A stretch of DNA of 64,000 nucleotides from Jiella soli (GCF_020615385.1 NZ_JAJAVB010000048.1:62001-126000), one strand, 5' to 3'. Shown: positions 24,057-33,152, counted from the stretch's first letter. Program-made: numbers and translations. Notes: generated from the sequence alone by a model not told the origin.

Positions 24057-24081
24057 GGAACGTTTGGCCCGGCCGTGCGTT
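24057..24081 (+). promoter_or_regulatory. EcfG (general stress sigma) promoter of rpoH
   Basis: GGAAC at 24057-24061, exactly 16 bases, then CGTT at 24078-24081. This is a full match to the alphaproteobacterial EcfG/RpoE2 consensus. The -10 element ends 82 bases before the rpoH ATG, and the carD terminator lies just upstream, so the element is well placed to drive rpoH alone. Confidence 0.8.
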
Positions 24082-24163
24082 TCGCCGGTACCCGGCGCGC
24101 GATCTTCTCTTGGACTCGCGCGGTAGGCCTAAACGCCGCATAGCTTGACCGGAGGGTTGCAAG

Positions 24164-25030
24164 ATGAAGTCTCAGTCCGCTCGACGCACGATGATCCGTG
24201 CCGCCATGGCCGCGCCCTATCTCCAGCGCGAAGAGGAATACGAACTCGCCGTCCGGTGGAAGGAACACCGCGACCAGGAAGCCCTCCATAAGATCACTTC
24301 CGCGCATATGCGCCTGGTCATCTCGATGGCCTCCAAATTCCGGCATTTCGGCCTGGCGATGAGCGATCTCATCCAGGAAGGCCATGTCGGGCTCCTGGAA
24401 GCGGCGGCCCGCTTCGAGCCGGAGCGGGAGGTTCGCTTCTCCACCTATGCCACCTGGTGGATCCGCGCCTCCATTCAGGATTATATCCTGCGCAACTGGT
24501 CGATCGTCCGCGGCGGCACCTCGTCGGCCCAGAAGGCGCTGTTCTTCAACCTTCGCCGGCTCCGCGCCCGTCTCAGCCAAGGGTCCGAAAGCCTTTCCGG
24601 CACGGCGATGTACCGGGAGATCGCGACGGCGCTCAAAGTGTCCGAAGGCGATGTCGCGCTGATGGACTCGCGGCTGTCGGGTCCCGATTCCTCGCTCAAT
24701 GCGCCACTCGTCGAGGACGAATCCGGCAGTGCTGACCGTCAGGATTTCCTGGTTTCTCACGACCCGCTGCCCGACGAGATGGTGTCGAGCTCGATCGACG
24801 ACGAGCGCCGCGTCACCTGGCTGAATTCGGCCCTCGGCGTTCTGTCCGATCGCGAACTGAAGATCATTCGCGAGCGCCGGCTTCAGGATGACGGGGCGAC
24901 GCTGGAGGCTCTTGGCCTCAAGCTCGGCATCTCCAAGGAGCGGGTCCGCCAGATCGAGACGAGGGCGCTCGAAAAGCTGCGTGCGGCGCTTCTGGAAACC
25001 AATGCCGATCGCGCGGCCTATGTAAGCTGA
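24164..25030 (+). CDS. rpoH: RNA polymerase sigma-32 factor (RpoH2-type)
   Basis: A 288-residue group 3 sigma factor. Region 2 is clear (SDLIQEGHVGLLEAAARFEP, then RFSTYATWWIRASIQDYILR, about 64-110), and region 4 ends with ISKERVRQIETRALEKLR. The heat-shock sigma box (about 130-145, ALFFNLRRLRARL) identifies RpoH. In rhizobia a second RpoH, RpoH2, is under EcfG control; the promoter seen here supports that assignment. ATG preceded by GGAGGGTTGCAAG. Isolated by terminators on both sides. Confidence 0.93.
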   Translation: MKSQSARRTMIRAAMAAPYLQREEEYELAVRWKEHRDQEALHKITSAHMRLVISMASKFRHFGLAMSDLIQEGHVGLLEAAARFEPEREVRFSTYATWWIRASIQDYILRNWSIVRGGTSSAQKALFFNLRRLRARLSQGSESLSGTAMYREIATALKVSEGDVALMDSRLSGPDSSLNAPLVEDESGSADRQDFLVSHDPLPDEMVSSSIDDERRVTWLNSALGVLSDRELKIIRERRLQDDGATLEALGLKLGISKERVRQIETRALEKLRAALLETNADRAAYVS

Positions 25031-25061
25031 CGCGGGAGCGCAGACAAAATCGTCGGGGACG

Positions 25062-25107
25062 CGAAAGGCGGGAAGATCGTGGGGTACGATCTTCCCGCCT
25101 TTCGTTT
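25062..25107 (+). terminator. Intrinsic terminator after rpoH
   Basis: A 19-bp perfect inverted repeat (left arm 25062-25080, right arm 25086-25104) with a 5-base loop GGGGT, followed by TTT. The stem is unusually long and without mismatch. The T tract is short, but the stem contributes additional U-rich ends. Confidence 0.8.
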
Positions 25108-25252
25108 GAGGCTTGTCTCTCCGATCGGAGGCCTCCCTGCGTCTTCTCCCCTCCCAAGATCTTGAGGATCTCGAAGGTGGAGGAGAGACGGACAAGGTTG
25201 CCGCAAGGCCGACTGCCTACGCCAAGAGGAATTCTTGGCAGGCGGGAAGCAA

Positions 25253-26365
25253 ATGACGACACCTGGCTATTTTCATCGACGGCTTTCGGATCAAAATAGT
25301 CGACCGGACGGGCTGGCGGCGATCGCCGACTTTCCGAAGAACGCGCTCATCGAACTGACCAATGGCTGCAATCACGCCTGCATCTTCTGCAAGAATTCCG
25401 ATCAGGCGCGCCGGCACACCCATCTGCCGCTCGAGATATTCCGGGATTTCGTCGAGCAGGCGGTGGAGCTCGGCTTGCGGGAAGTCGGGCTCTACGCCAC
25501 CGGCGAGCCCTTCATGACCAAGAACCTCGAGGACTATGTCGCGGCCGCGAAGGGCCTCGGCATCGAGAGGATCTATCTCACCAGCAATGGGGCGCTCGCC
25601 AGCCAGGAGCGTGTCCAGAAATGCGTGGAGGCGGGGCTCGACAGCATCAAGTTCTCGATCAACGCCGCCAATCGCCGGGACTATCGCGCCGTTCACGGCT
25701 TCGACGATTTCGAGACCGTCATGGCCAATGTCAGGGCCATCAATCGCTGGCGGAAGGATGAAGGGATCGCGCTGCAGATGCTCGCCTCATGCGTCTGCAT
25801 TCCGAGCCTGCCCGATCTGAAGGACGAGCATCGCAAGGTGTTTTCCGAATATTTCGACGACATCCTCTACGTGAACGCCGGCAGCCAGGGCGGCCAGTCT
25901 TTCGAACTGGCGATACCTGAGGCTTGGAAGCGGCCGGTCTTCGGCAATATCGGCAAGGAGGTCGCGACCGAGAAGATCAAGCCCTGCGCCATGCTGTGGA
26001 ACCGGTATCACCTGACGGCGGAGGGATATCTGTCGGGCTGCTGCGTCGACTACGATCTCGACCTCGTCTTCGGCGACTTCAAGAAGGACAAGCTGCGCAC
26101 GCTCTGGAACAACCGGCTGATCGCCGGGCTCCGGCAGAAGCACCTCGACCGCGCGCTCGAAGGCACGATCTGCGACCAGTGCATGCACAACCGGCCGGCG
26201 CCCTACCAGCCTCTCCTCGAGGTCGAGAGCCGGCGGAAGTCGCAGGTGGTGCGGCAGCGGGAATCGGCCAAGCTCGCCGCCCGTTTCTCCGCGATCGGCG
26301 ATCCCCTGGAGATGGACGATCCGACCGAGGAACAGGAGATGGATGCGGTGCGGGCCATTTCATAG
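25253..26365 (+). CDS. Radical SAM protein with SPASM-like C-terminus
   Basis: Radical SAM core with the [4Fe-4S] motif at Cys39, Cys43 and Cys46 (CNHACIFC), a GEP-like segment (YATGEPFM, about 82-89) and a TIM-barrel pattern. The C-terminal third contains further cysteines (KPCAMLW, LSGCCVDYD, ICDQCMHN) arranged as in SPASM auxiliary-cluster domains. Such enzymes modify peptides or serve as maturases. No short precursor peptide gene is visible on either side. The ATG at 25253 is chosen; a TTG at 25235, four bases after AGAGGA, would add six residues. Substrate unknown; its position after rpoH is probably not functional because a terminator separates them. Confidence 0.82.
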   Translation: MTTPGYFHRRLSDQNSRPDGLAAIADFPKNALIELTNGCNHACIFCKNSDQARRHTHLPLEIFRDFVEQAVELGLREVGLYATGEPFMTKNLEDYVAAAKGLGIERIYLTSNGALASQERVQKCVEAGLDSIKFSINAANRRDYRAVHGFDDFETVMANVRAINRWRKDEGIALQMLASCVCIPSLPDLKDEHRKVFSEYFDDILYVNAGSQGGQSFELAIPEAWKRPVFGNIGKEVATEKIKPCAMLWNRYHLTAEGYLSGCCVDYDLDLVFGDFKKDKLRTLWNNRLIAGLRQKHLDRALEGTICDQCMHNRPAPYQPLLEVESRRKSQVVRQRESAKLAARFSAIGDPLEMDDPTEEQEMDAVRAIS

Positions 26366-26625
26366 GGCAGATTTCGCCGCTCGGCTTCGGCGGCGTTCGA
26401 ATTTCGAATTCGATCCACCAGCCGGCGAGTCCCTTCAAGGTCCGCTGCGACGCCCGGCCTGAGCGGGACACGACTTTCGCCGCGATAGGACAGGGCCTCG
26501 TCTCAACTCGGTCGTGTCCGCCCGGCCTGGCGCCCTGTTTCGCACGATCTCGTCGAAGCGCTGAACCCGGGTCTCCGGAGTGCGGACAAGGGCCGGCCGT
26601 GTGGCCGCCCTCCGGGACGCCGCGT

Positions 26626-28125
26626 CTATTCCGCGACGATCTTGTAGCGCCGTCCGGCCACGATGCCGTCGTTCGACCCAAGCTCGTTCAAGAGGCGGAA
26701 CATTGCCTCCTTGCGGTCGACACCGATCATCCTGCCGGCCATCGTTGCGGCGCTGTCGCCTGCCGCCGCCGCAACGATCCGGATGCGCAACGGCTTCAGA
26801 TTGGCCTTCTCCTGCGGGCTGAGCAGCCGGAAGGAGTCCGACACTTGGTCGGCGATACGGCTGGCCGAATTAGCGGAGCTCGCGGGAACCGCCGTCAGGA
26901 AGCGATAGACCTGGCCGCCGACGCGGATCACCGTGACGTCGAAGGCGTAGTCGCCGCCGCGAGCGCGTGCCGACACCGCCTCCAGGGAGCCGATCCGCCG
27001 CTCCCGGATGCTGTCCCTGTCCAGGCCGCCGATCCAGCCCGAGTTCACATAGTCGGTGAGGCTGCGATTGGCCGGCAGCGCGACGCCGTCGAAGCGGATC
27101 GCGGTGTCGCCGGGACCGGTCGCCAGCACCGCCTCGGCGGTGTTGTCGATGACGAAATCTGCCGGGACCTCGAAGGTGATGCCAAGGCCAGGATGGTAGA
27201 ACCGATGTTCGCGGACATAGCCTTCGGCAGCCGAGTCGCCGAACAACATGCCGTCGATCCCCGAGAGATAATGGTCGCGGTCGGTGGCGCCGCCGCCCGA
27301 CGGATCGGCCTGGCCGGCGAGCGTCTTGGCGAGTTGGATGCGCTGCGGCGCGGAGGGGTGCGAGGCGAGGAAGTCGAGATTGGGATTGTTCGCCTGGAAG
27401 GCGTTGCGGAACTTCTGGAAGTCCTCCATCGCCTCCAGGAACCGCGCCGCGGCGTAGGGATCGTAGCCCGCGCGCGCGATATGCTTGATGCCGAGCGCGT
27501 CCGCCTGCAGCTCCTGCTGGCGGGAGAACTGCGCGAGGCTGAGCTTGTTGCGGGCGAGCGCGAGCTGGCCGGCCGGATCGCTGTGGAGGACGTCGGTCAC
27601 CACGCGGCTGGCGATTTCCGCCGCCTGTTCGCGCTGCTGGCGCTCGATGCCGTGATTGGCGGTGATGTGGCCCATCTCATGGCCGATCACGGCGGCCACT
27701 TCCGCCGAATCGGTGGCGAGCGCGAGGAGGCCGCGGGTAATGTAGACATAGCCGCCGGGCAGGGCGAAGGCGTTGATGTTCGGCGAGTTGAGAATGGTGA
27801 TTCGGTAGGCCCGAGTCGGATCGTCGGTCACCGCCGCCAGCCGCCCGACGACGGTCGCCAGCATCCGCTCGAGCTTCGGATCGGAATAGGCGCCGCCATA
27901 GGCCGCCAGGATTTTCGGATGCTGGGACTTGCCGATGACCGATTGCGGGTCCTCGGCCTGGACCTGATCGAAGCTGATCGGCTCGTGCGGCGGGGCGGCA
28001 TAGCCGGTCTGGACGCTGCTTCCGCCGACGCCGCTGGTCAGGCCGTCGAGGCCTTGTTCAACAGTCGTGCAGGCGCCGGTCGCGAGCAGCACGAGAAGCG
28101 AAGCGCTGCACAGAACGGAGCGCAT
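26626..28125 (-). CDS. M48-family metalloprotease lipoprotein (BepA-like)
   Basis: A zinc metalloprotease with HEMGH in VIGHEMGHITANHG near residue 155-168. The N-terminus (MRSVLCSASLLVLLATGACT) ends in a lipobox with the acceptor Cys near 19-20, so it is expected in the periplasm attached to a membrane. The C-terminal 60 residues (IRIVAAAAGDSAATMAGRM onward) resemble a LysM-like module found in this group. BepA-type proteins assist or degrade misassembled outer-membrane proteins. An upstream ATG pair near 28161 would give a longer positively charged n-region. About 499 residues. Confidence 0.88.
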   Translation of the reverse strand: MRSVLCSASLLVLLATGACTTVEQGLDGLTSGVGGSSVQTGYAAPPHEPISFDQVQAEDPQSVIGKSQHPKILAAYGGAYSDPKLERMLATVVGRLAAVTDDPTRAYRITILNSPNINAFALPGGYVYITRGLLALATDSAEVAAVIGHEMGHITANHGIERQQREQAAEIASRVVTDVLHSDPAGQLALARNKLSLAQFSRQQELQADALGIKHIARAGYDPYAAARFLEAMEDFQKFRNAFQANNPNLDFLASHPSAPQRIQLAKTLAGQADPSGGGATDRDHYLSGIDGMLFGDSAAEGYVREHRFYHPGLGITFEVPADFVIDNTAEAVLATGPGDTAIRFDGVALPANRSLTDYVNSGWIGGLDRDSIRERRIGSLEAVSARARGGDYAFDVTVIRVGGQVYRFLTAVPASSANSASRIADQVSDSFRLLSPQEKANLKPLRIRIVAAAAGDSAATMAGRMIGVDRKEAMFRLLNELGSNDGIVAGRRYKIVAE

Positions 28126-28317
28126 CGCATGCCGTCTCGACCGATTCCCGCTCGTTCCCATCATTGCCGCGATTGCCGCCCCCGTCACCCGTCGCAACCA
28201 GTATTCGTCGCGCCACTTGCGCAGACTGTGCCGAATCGTTTCTCGCTGCGGAAGGATAGAACCGCAACAGAACGTCTCAAATTGTGACGGAACCCCTCGA
28301 TTCCAATAGGATAGCAG

Positions 28318-29121
28318 CTAACAAGCAAATTCGCCGGAAATGCGTCGGCGATCGTTCGGCCGACTTCCGAGATAGCGTGCCACCCGTTCATCCCCGGCTC
28401 CGGACAGGATCTCCCCGGTCGGCCCGACGACGGCGATTCGTCCGGCCTCGACGAAGGCGGTTCGATCGGTCCGGCCGGCGGCATCCTCCGGATCGTGGGT
28501 TATCATGATCACGGTGACGGCGTCGCGTCCATTCGCCTGGCGCAGGGACCCGATGAGCTCGAGCATCTCGGACCGCAGCGCCGGTCCGAGCGCGGCGAAG
28601 GGCTCGTCGAGGAGCAGCAGCGGACGCTGGCGGACGAAGGCTCGCGCCAGCGCCACGCGCTGGCGTTCGCCGCCCGACATCTCCGCAGGCCGGCGCCGCT
28701 CGAAACCCGTAAGACCCACCTCGGCGATCGCCTCGGCTACCGCGTCCTTCTGTGCGCTTTGAAGTTTCAGGTTCGGTGCCACGCCGAGTGCGACGTTGCG
28801 GAAGACGTCGAGATGGGGGAACAGATTGTTGTCCTGGAAGACGAGGCTCAGCGGCCGCTCGGCCGGGGCGACACCTTCCATGTCGGCGCCGGCGATGCGG
28901 ATTGTCCCCGATTCCGGCTCCGCGAAGCCCGCGGCGAGATCGAACAGGGTGGACTTGCCGGCGCCGCTCGGGCCGATGACGGCCAGCCATTCGCCGCTCT
29001 CCACCCGCAGGTCGAAGCGCATGGCGAGATCCGCGTAGGAGAAGCGCACGTCCGCCATTTCGAGGGCCGGCACGGAACCCGCCGCAGGAGCTTCCTTGGT
29101 CTTTAGACGATCTACGCTCAT
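28318..29121 (-). CDS. thiQ: Thiamine ABC transporter ATP-binding protein
   Basis: ABC ATPase of 267 residues with Walker [10 protein letters not shown] (about 51-59), signature MSGGERQRVALARA and Walker B LLLLDEPFAALG. It energises thiamine, TMP and TPP uptake with ThiP and ThiB. The ATG overlaps the thiP stop by four bases (ATGA). The operon lies downstream of a TPP riboswitch, which fixes the substrate assignment. Confidence 0.92.
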   Translation of the reverse strand: MSVDRLKTKEAPAAGSVPALEMADVRFSYADLAMRFDLRVESGEWLAVIGPSGAGKSTLFDLAAGFAEPESGTIRIAGADMEGVAPAERPLSLVFQDNNLFPHLDVFRNVALGVAPNLKLQSAQKDAVAEAIAEVGLTGFERRRPAEMSGGERQRVALARAFVRQRPLLLLDEPFAALGPALRSEMLELIGSLRQANGRDAVTVIMITHDPEDAAGRTDRTAFVEAGRIAVVGPTGEILSGAGDERVARYLGSRPNDRRRISGEFAC

Positions 29122-30755
29122 GCCGGCCGCCGATCCCTGCTGAGGCCGCTTTCGGCAAGCGTCATCAGGGCGAGGCAGAGGAAGCCGAGGATGAGCGCGA
29201 GGCCGGCGGCGTCGCTCGTGCGATAGCTGCCCATGCGCTGCAGAAGAAGGTAGGGCAGGGTCACGAAATCCTGGCTCCCGAATAGGGCGATGGCACCGAG
29301 ATCGCCGAGCGAGATCGCCAGGGCGAACGCAAAGGCGAGACCGAGCGGCGCCCGGATTGCCGGCCAGTCGACAAGCCGGACACGCGACAGGCCGGACAGG
29401 CCGAGGCTGTCGGCAAGCCGGCCGCTGCGCTCCGAAGCTTCGCGAAGGGCCGGTCCGACGATCCGCACGATGAACGGCACGGCCATGGCGGCATTCGTCG
29501 CAACGACCACATACGGCCCGGTTGCGAAGACGTCGGTGAAGCGTCGCAGGGCGAGGAACCAGCCGGCGCCGACGACGATGGGCGGGACGACGAGGACGAG
29601 GCTTGCAGCCGTCTCCATCGCGCCCCCGGCAAGGCGCGGCATGTCGGCGCCGTCAGGGCGCCTGCCCCGGACCCGCGGGCGCAACGCCTCGATCGCAAGA
29701 AGGATGGCGGTCGACAGGAGGAGGCCGAGAATGGCGGCCGAAAACGCGACGACGAGGCTCGTCACCGCCGCGCCGCGGACGGCCGCCTCCGACACGAGGC
29801 GGAGGAGATCGGCCGAAAGCCCGGAAATCAAAACCGCCAGGAAGGGTGAGAGCACGAAGGCCACCCCGATGACGAGCACGACCCGGTCTAGCCCCGCGCG
29901 GATCCGGCTCGGCCTGTCGTAGCGCCGCGCCCGGCCGCCGAGGCCGAAGCCGCCCGCCGGATCGCCGCCGAGCCGTGTTGCGGCAAGGAGGATCGCGGCG
30001 GTGAGCGCGACCTGCAGGAGCGACAGGGCGACGGCGCGGCCGGGATCGAAATCGTAGCGCAGCGCCTGGTAGATCGCGACCTCGAGCGTGGTTGCGCCCG
30101 GACCGCCGCCGAGGACGAGGACGAGCGTGAAGCTTGTGACGCAGAGCATGAAGACGAGGCCTGCGGCGCCGGGAAGGCTCGGCCGGATCGCCGGCCATTC
30201 GATCAGGCGGAAGGTCGCGAGCGGGGGCAAAGCGAGTTGGCCGGCGAGCTTCCAGCTTTCCGCCGGCACCCGGTCGAGCGCGGACAGGATCAACCGTGCC
30301 GCCAGCGGCAGATTGAAGAAGACATGGGCGATGAGAATGCCGGACAGGCCGTAGACGTCGAGCCGCGGCATGCCCAGCGCTGCGAGAGCCGAGGAGACGG
30401 CGCCGTTGCGGCCCCAGACCGCGATGATCGCCAGCGCACCGACGAGGACGGGCAGCGCCTGCGGCAGGAGGAACAGCCGCAGCACCGCGCCGCGGCCGAA
30501 GAAGCGGATGCGGTGAAGCGCCAGCGCCAGCGGCACCGCGCCGACCACCGAGAGGACAGTCGAAAGCACCGCCTGTTCGAGCGTGAACCAGACGAGCGAG
30601 CGGATATAGGGGTCGCCGACGGCGGCAAGAAGGCTGCCGGCGGTGTCGCCGCTCGCGGCGAGAAGCACGAAGGCACCGCCGAGAAAGGCGAAGAGAAGCG
30701 CGGTTGCCGCCGCGCCGAGGGCGATTCGCACGCGCCGGTCGGTTCCCCGCATCAT
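29118..30755 (-). CDS. thiP: Thiamine ABC transporter permease
   Basis: A long permease of about 545 residues with roughly twelve hydrophobic segments and two binding-protein-dependent permease modules, as in E. coli ThiP (536 residues). Each half contains the cytoplasmic EAA-like loop; the second reads ASERSGRLADSLGLSGLSRV near 470. Start candidates are the ATG pair at 30755/30752 and a TTG at 30776; none has a strong ribosome site. The 136-base gap to thiB is GC-rich without a terminator. Confidence 0.9.
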   Translation of the reverse strand: MMRGTDRRVRIALGAAATALLFAFLGGAFVLLAASGDTAGSLLAAVGDPYIRSLVWFTLEQAVLSTVLSVVGAVPLALALHRIRFFGRGAVLRLFLLPQALPVLVGALAIIAVWGRNGAVSSALAALGMPRLDVYGLSGILIAHVFFNLPLAARLILSALDRVPAESWKLAGQLALPPLATFRLIEWPAIRPSLPGAAGLVFMLCVTSFTLVLVLGGGPGATTLEVAIYQALRYDFDPGRAVALSLLQVALTAAILLAATRLGGDPAGGFGLGGRARRYDRPSRIRAGLDRVVLVIGVAFVLSPFLAVLISGLSADLLRLVSEAAVRGAAVTSLVVAFSAAILGLLLSTAILLAIEALRPRVRGRRPDGADMPRLAGGAMETAASLVLVVPPIVVGAGWFLALRRFTDVFATGPYVVVATNAAMAVPFIVRIVGPALREASERSGRLADSLGLSGLSRVRLVDWPAIRAPLGLAFAFALAISLGDLGAIALFGSQDFVTLPYLLLQRMGSYRTSDAAGLALILGFLCLALMTLAESGLSRDRRPA

Positions 30756-30891
30756 GGCGCCGGACGTCGCTTGCAAGACGATCCCGCGGACGTCCGGCCG
30801 GGACCTGCGGCGATGGCGAGATTCGCGTCGACGAAGCGTCTGCCCGCCGGGGCGAGGCGGCCGGGGAGGGGCCCGGCGGAAGGGGTAAGGA

Positions 30892-31932
30892 TCATCGCCG
30901 GCCGAGCGCTTCCAGCCATTCCTGCGTCCAGGCCTTGCGGTTCTTCGCGACCGTCTGCGGGTCGATCGAGATCGGCGTCTCGACCTTGGCCGGCGCCTCG
31001 AATTCCGGCGGCAGCGCGATGTCGTCCCGCACCGGCAGCGTCCAGTTGGTGGTCGGCAGGATCTCTTGCACCTCTGGAGTCAGCATGAAGGCGAGGAAGT
31101 TGCGGGCGAGCTCCGGCCTGTCGGCGCTCTTCAAGGCGCCGCCCACCTCGATCTGCAGATATTGCCCATCCGAGAAGCGCGCGGCCTGGTAGCGGTCGGA
31201 CTTCTCCTCGATCTGGTGATAGGCGGGCGAAGTCGTGTAGCTGAGGACGATCGGCACCTCGCCATTGGTGAACAGGCCATAGGCCTCGCTCCAGCCGGGG
31301 GTGACGGTGAGGATGCGGTCGGACAGCGTCTGCCACTTGGCGGCGGCCTCGTCGCCATAGATCGCCTTCATCCAGAGCAGGAAGCCGAGCCCGGGCGTCG
31401 AGGTGCGCGGATCCTCGATCGCGATCTTCACTTGCGGGTCGCCGGTGACGAGATCGTCGAGGCTTTTCGGCGGGGTCTTGATCGTCTGCGTGTCGTAGAC
31501 GAAGGCGAGATAGGAATAGTCGTAAGGAACGAAGACCGGATCGGAGAAGCCGGTGGGCACGCTGATGTCGGACTGATCGACATGGCTGTCGACGAACAGG
31601 CCGGTTGCCTTGGCTTCAGGAATGAGATCGGTGGTGAGCCCGAGCGCGACGTCGGCCTCGGTCGAGGCGCCTTCGAGCTTGAGCCGGTTGAGGATGGCGA
31701 CCCCGTCTTCCAGGCCGACGAAGCGGAGGTCGCAGTCGCAGACCTCTTCGAACATCTTCTCGATCTTCGGTCCGGGACCCCAGTCCGGGGTGAAGCTGTC
31801 ATAGGTGTAGACGGCCAGGACCGGCTTGTCGTCCTGCGCCAGCGCATGCGTCGTCGAAAGCGAGGCGAGGGCGGCGCCAAGGACCAGCGGCGCGAGCCGT
31901 CGTGTGGAATGGGAGGCGGAGGATGCGGGCAT
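30892..31932 (-). CDS. thiB: Thiamine-binding periplasmic protein
   Basis: Extracellular solute-binding protein family 1. An Arg-containing n-region and hydrophobic core end in THALAQDD (about 27-34), giving a Sec signal peptide. The mature start VLAVYTYDSF matches ThiB, as do FVGLEDGVAILNRL and the YDYSYLAFVYD segment. Length about 346 residues against 327 for E. coli. ATG 31932 follows GAAAGATGTCGCA. First gene of the thiBPQ operon behind the TPP riboswitch. Confidence 0.93.
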   Translation of the reverse strand: MPASSASHSTRRLAPLVLGAALASLSTTHALAQDDKPVLAVYTYDSFTPDWGPGPKIEKMFEEVCDCDLRFVGLEDGVAILNRLKLEGASTEADVALGLTTDLIPEAKATGLFVDSHVDQSDISVPTGFSDPVFVPYDYSYLAFVYDTQTIKTPPKSLDDLVTGDPQVKIAIEDPRTSTPGLGFLLWMKAIYGDEAAAKWQTLSDRILTVTPGWSEAYGLFTNGEVPIVLSYTTSPAYHQIEEKSDRYQAARFSDGQYLQIEVGGALKSADRPELARNFLAFMLTPEVQEILPTTNWTLPVRDDIALPPEFEAPAKVETPISIDPQTVAKNRKAWTQEWLEALGRR

Positions 31933-31990
31933 TGCGACATCTTTCGCTATGTGCCGAGGAGGCGGTCGCGCTGCCCTTAAGACCTGCAAC

Positions 31991-32080
31991 GCTCGCAATC
32001 CCTCCGCCGGCACGATCCGGATCAGGTTCGACGGGTTGGCGCTCGGCCTCTCAGCCCCTTCTCGGGCACCCCGTGTGAGC
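31991..32080 (-). promoter_or_regulatory. TPP riboswitch (THI element)
   Basis: Read on the minus strand, the conserved aptamer blocks occur in order: CGGGGTGCC, GGGGCTGAGA, then ACCCGTCGAACCTGATCC, GGATCGTGCC and GGAGGGA. The CUGAGA and GAACCUGAUC blocks are the TPP-binding cores, and the outer stem can close through GCTC/GAGC. About 58 bases separate it from the thiB ATG; that stretch includes CCTCCTCGG, which could mask a ribosome site. TPP binding should shut down thiBPQ expression. Confidence 0.95.
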
Positions 32081-32260
32081 AGGACCGATATGTACGGGCC
32101 TCGCCCGGCTTGGCAAGGCCGGCAAGGCGCGCCGGCAGATGCCGCACAGGATCATTCGGAGACGACAAGGGCGGCGCCTGCCGTCCGACGCTCTGGTCTT
32201 GCCGTGGCGCGTCGGAAATTGATTCCGGTTCGCGGGCCGATGCTGTAGGTGCTGCGGCCG

Positions 32261-32902
32261 ATGGCGCGATTCTCCATCCTTCTCGCCGGCCGGGTCGATC
32301 CGACGCCGGCTCTCCGTGACGCCCTTGCCGGCAGCCGCGTGATCGCCGCCGACGACGGGATCCGCCACGCCTCGGCCTTGGGCCTGTCCCCGGAGCTATG
32401 GGTCGGCGATTTCGATTCGACGCCGCAGCACCCGGCGATCGAACTCACCAGCATCACGCGCGAGCCGTTTCCGCGCGACAAGGACCAGACCGATGGGGAA
32501 CTGGCGATCGAGGCGGCCATCGCGCGCGGCGCGACGCATCTCACCCTCGTCGGCGCGCTCGGCGGGCGGCGCAGCGACCACGCCTTCACCCATCTGGTTC
32601 TCGCCCTGCGCTACGCCGAAGCCGGCCTCGACGTCGAGCTTTTCGACGGCTTCGAGCATGGTTGGCCGCTCTTGCCGTCTGCGCGCCGGTTCGATCTCGC
32701 GCCGGGAACGCAGTTCTCCATCCTGAAATTCTCCGATCTCACCGGCCTTACCATCGCCGGAGCGAAATGGCCGCTGACCGACCTGACGGTCCCCTTCCAG
32801 TCGATCCTCACCCAGTCGAACGAAGCGCTCGGGCCCGTCGAGATCTCCATCGAGCGGGGCCGGGCGATCCTACTCGCGCAGGCCGATCCGTCGGTGCGGT
32901 AG
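32261..32902 (+). CDS. thiN: Thiamine pyrophosphokinase
   Basis: Transfers pyrophosphate from ATP to thiamine, giving TPP. The 213-residue protein shows the family motifs in order: ADDGIRHA (about 30-37), VGDFDS (about 49-54), DKDQTDGELA (about 75-84) and GALGGRRSDH (about 98-107). ATG 32261 is preferred over GTG 32249 on homology grounds. It is divergent from the riboswitch-controlled thiamine importer, so imported thiamine is converted to the riboswitch ligand next door. No riboswitch lies in front of this gene. Confidence 0.92.
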   Translation: MARFSILLAGRVDPTPALRDALAGSRVIAADDGIRHASALGLSPELWVGDFDSTPQHPAIELTSITREPFPRDKDQTDGELAIEAAIARGATHLTLVGALGGRRSDHAFTHLVLALRYAEAGLDVELFDGFEHGWPLLPSARRFDLAPGTQFSILKFSDLTGLTIAGAKWPLTDLTVPFQSILTQSNEALGPVEISIERGRAILLAQADPSVR

Positions 32903-32982
32903 CTGGAGATGGCGCGGACGCCTGCAAGACGGCGGGACGATCCGATCCCGGGCTTCGAACCTGCCTTGTCCCGCGCTGAGCC

Positions 32983-33011
32983 TTGCAACCCGGCCCTAAG
33001 CGGTGTATGAG
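32983..33011 (+). promoter_or_regulatory. Sigma-70-type promoter for rpmI-rplT
   Basis: TTGCAA (32983-32988), a 17-base spacer and TATGAG (33006-33011). The pair precedes rpmI by about 140 bases, leaving a leader long enough for ribosomal-protein autoregulation by L20, but I cannot identify an L20-binding structure with confidence. Confidence 0.5.
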
Positions 33012-33152
33012 CCCGACCCTGATGAGCCGTCCGGCAGGGCATGCCGTGGCGGCTCGCAATGCTGTCGCGACATTTCCGACATCGTCCGGAGGAAACAGGT
33101 GCCGCAGAGCGGTGCTTCTTTCTCGTCGCGATCCCCGACCGAGGAGAGCAAA

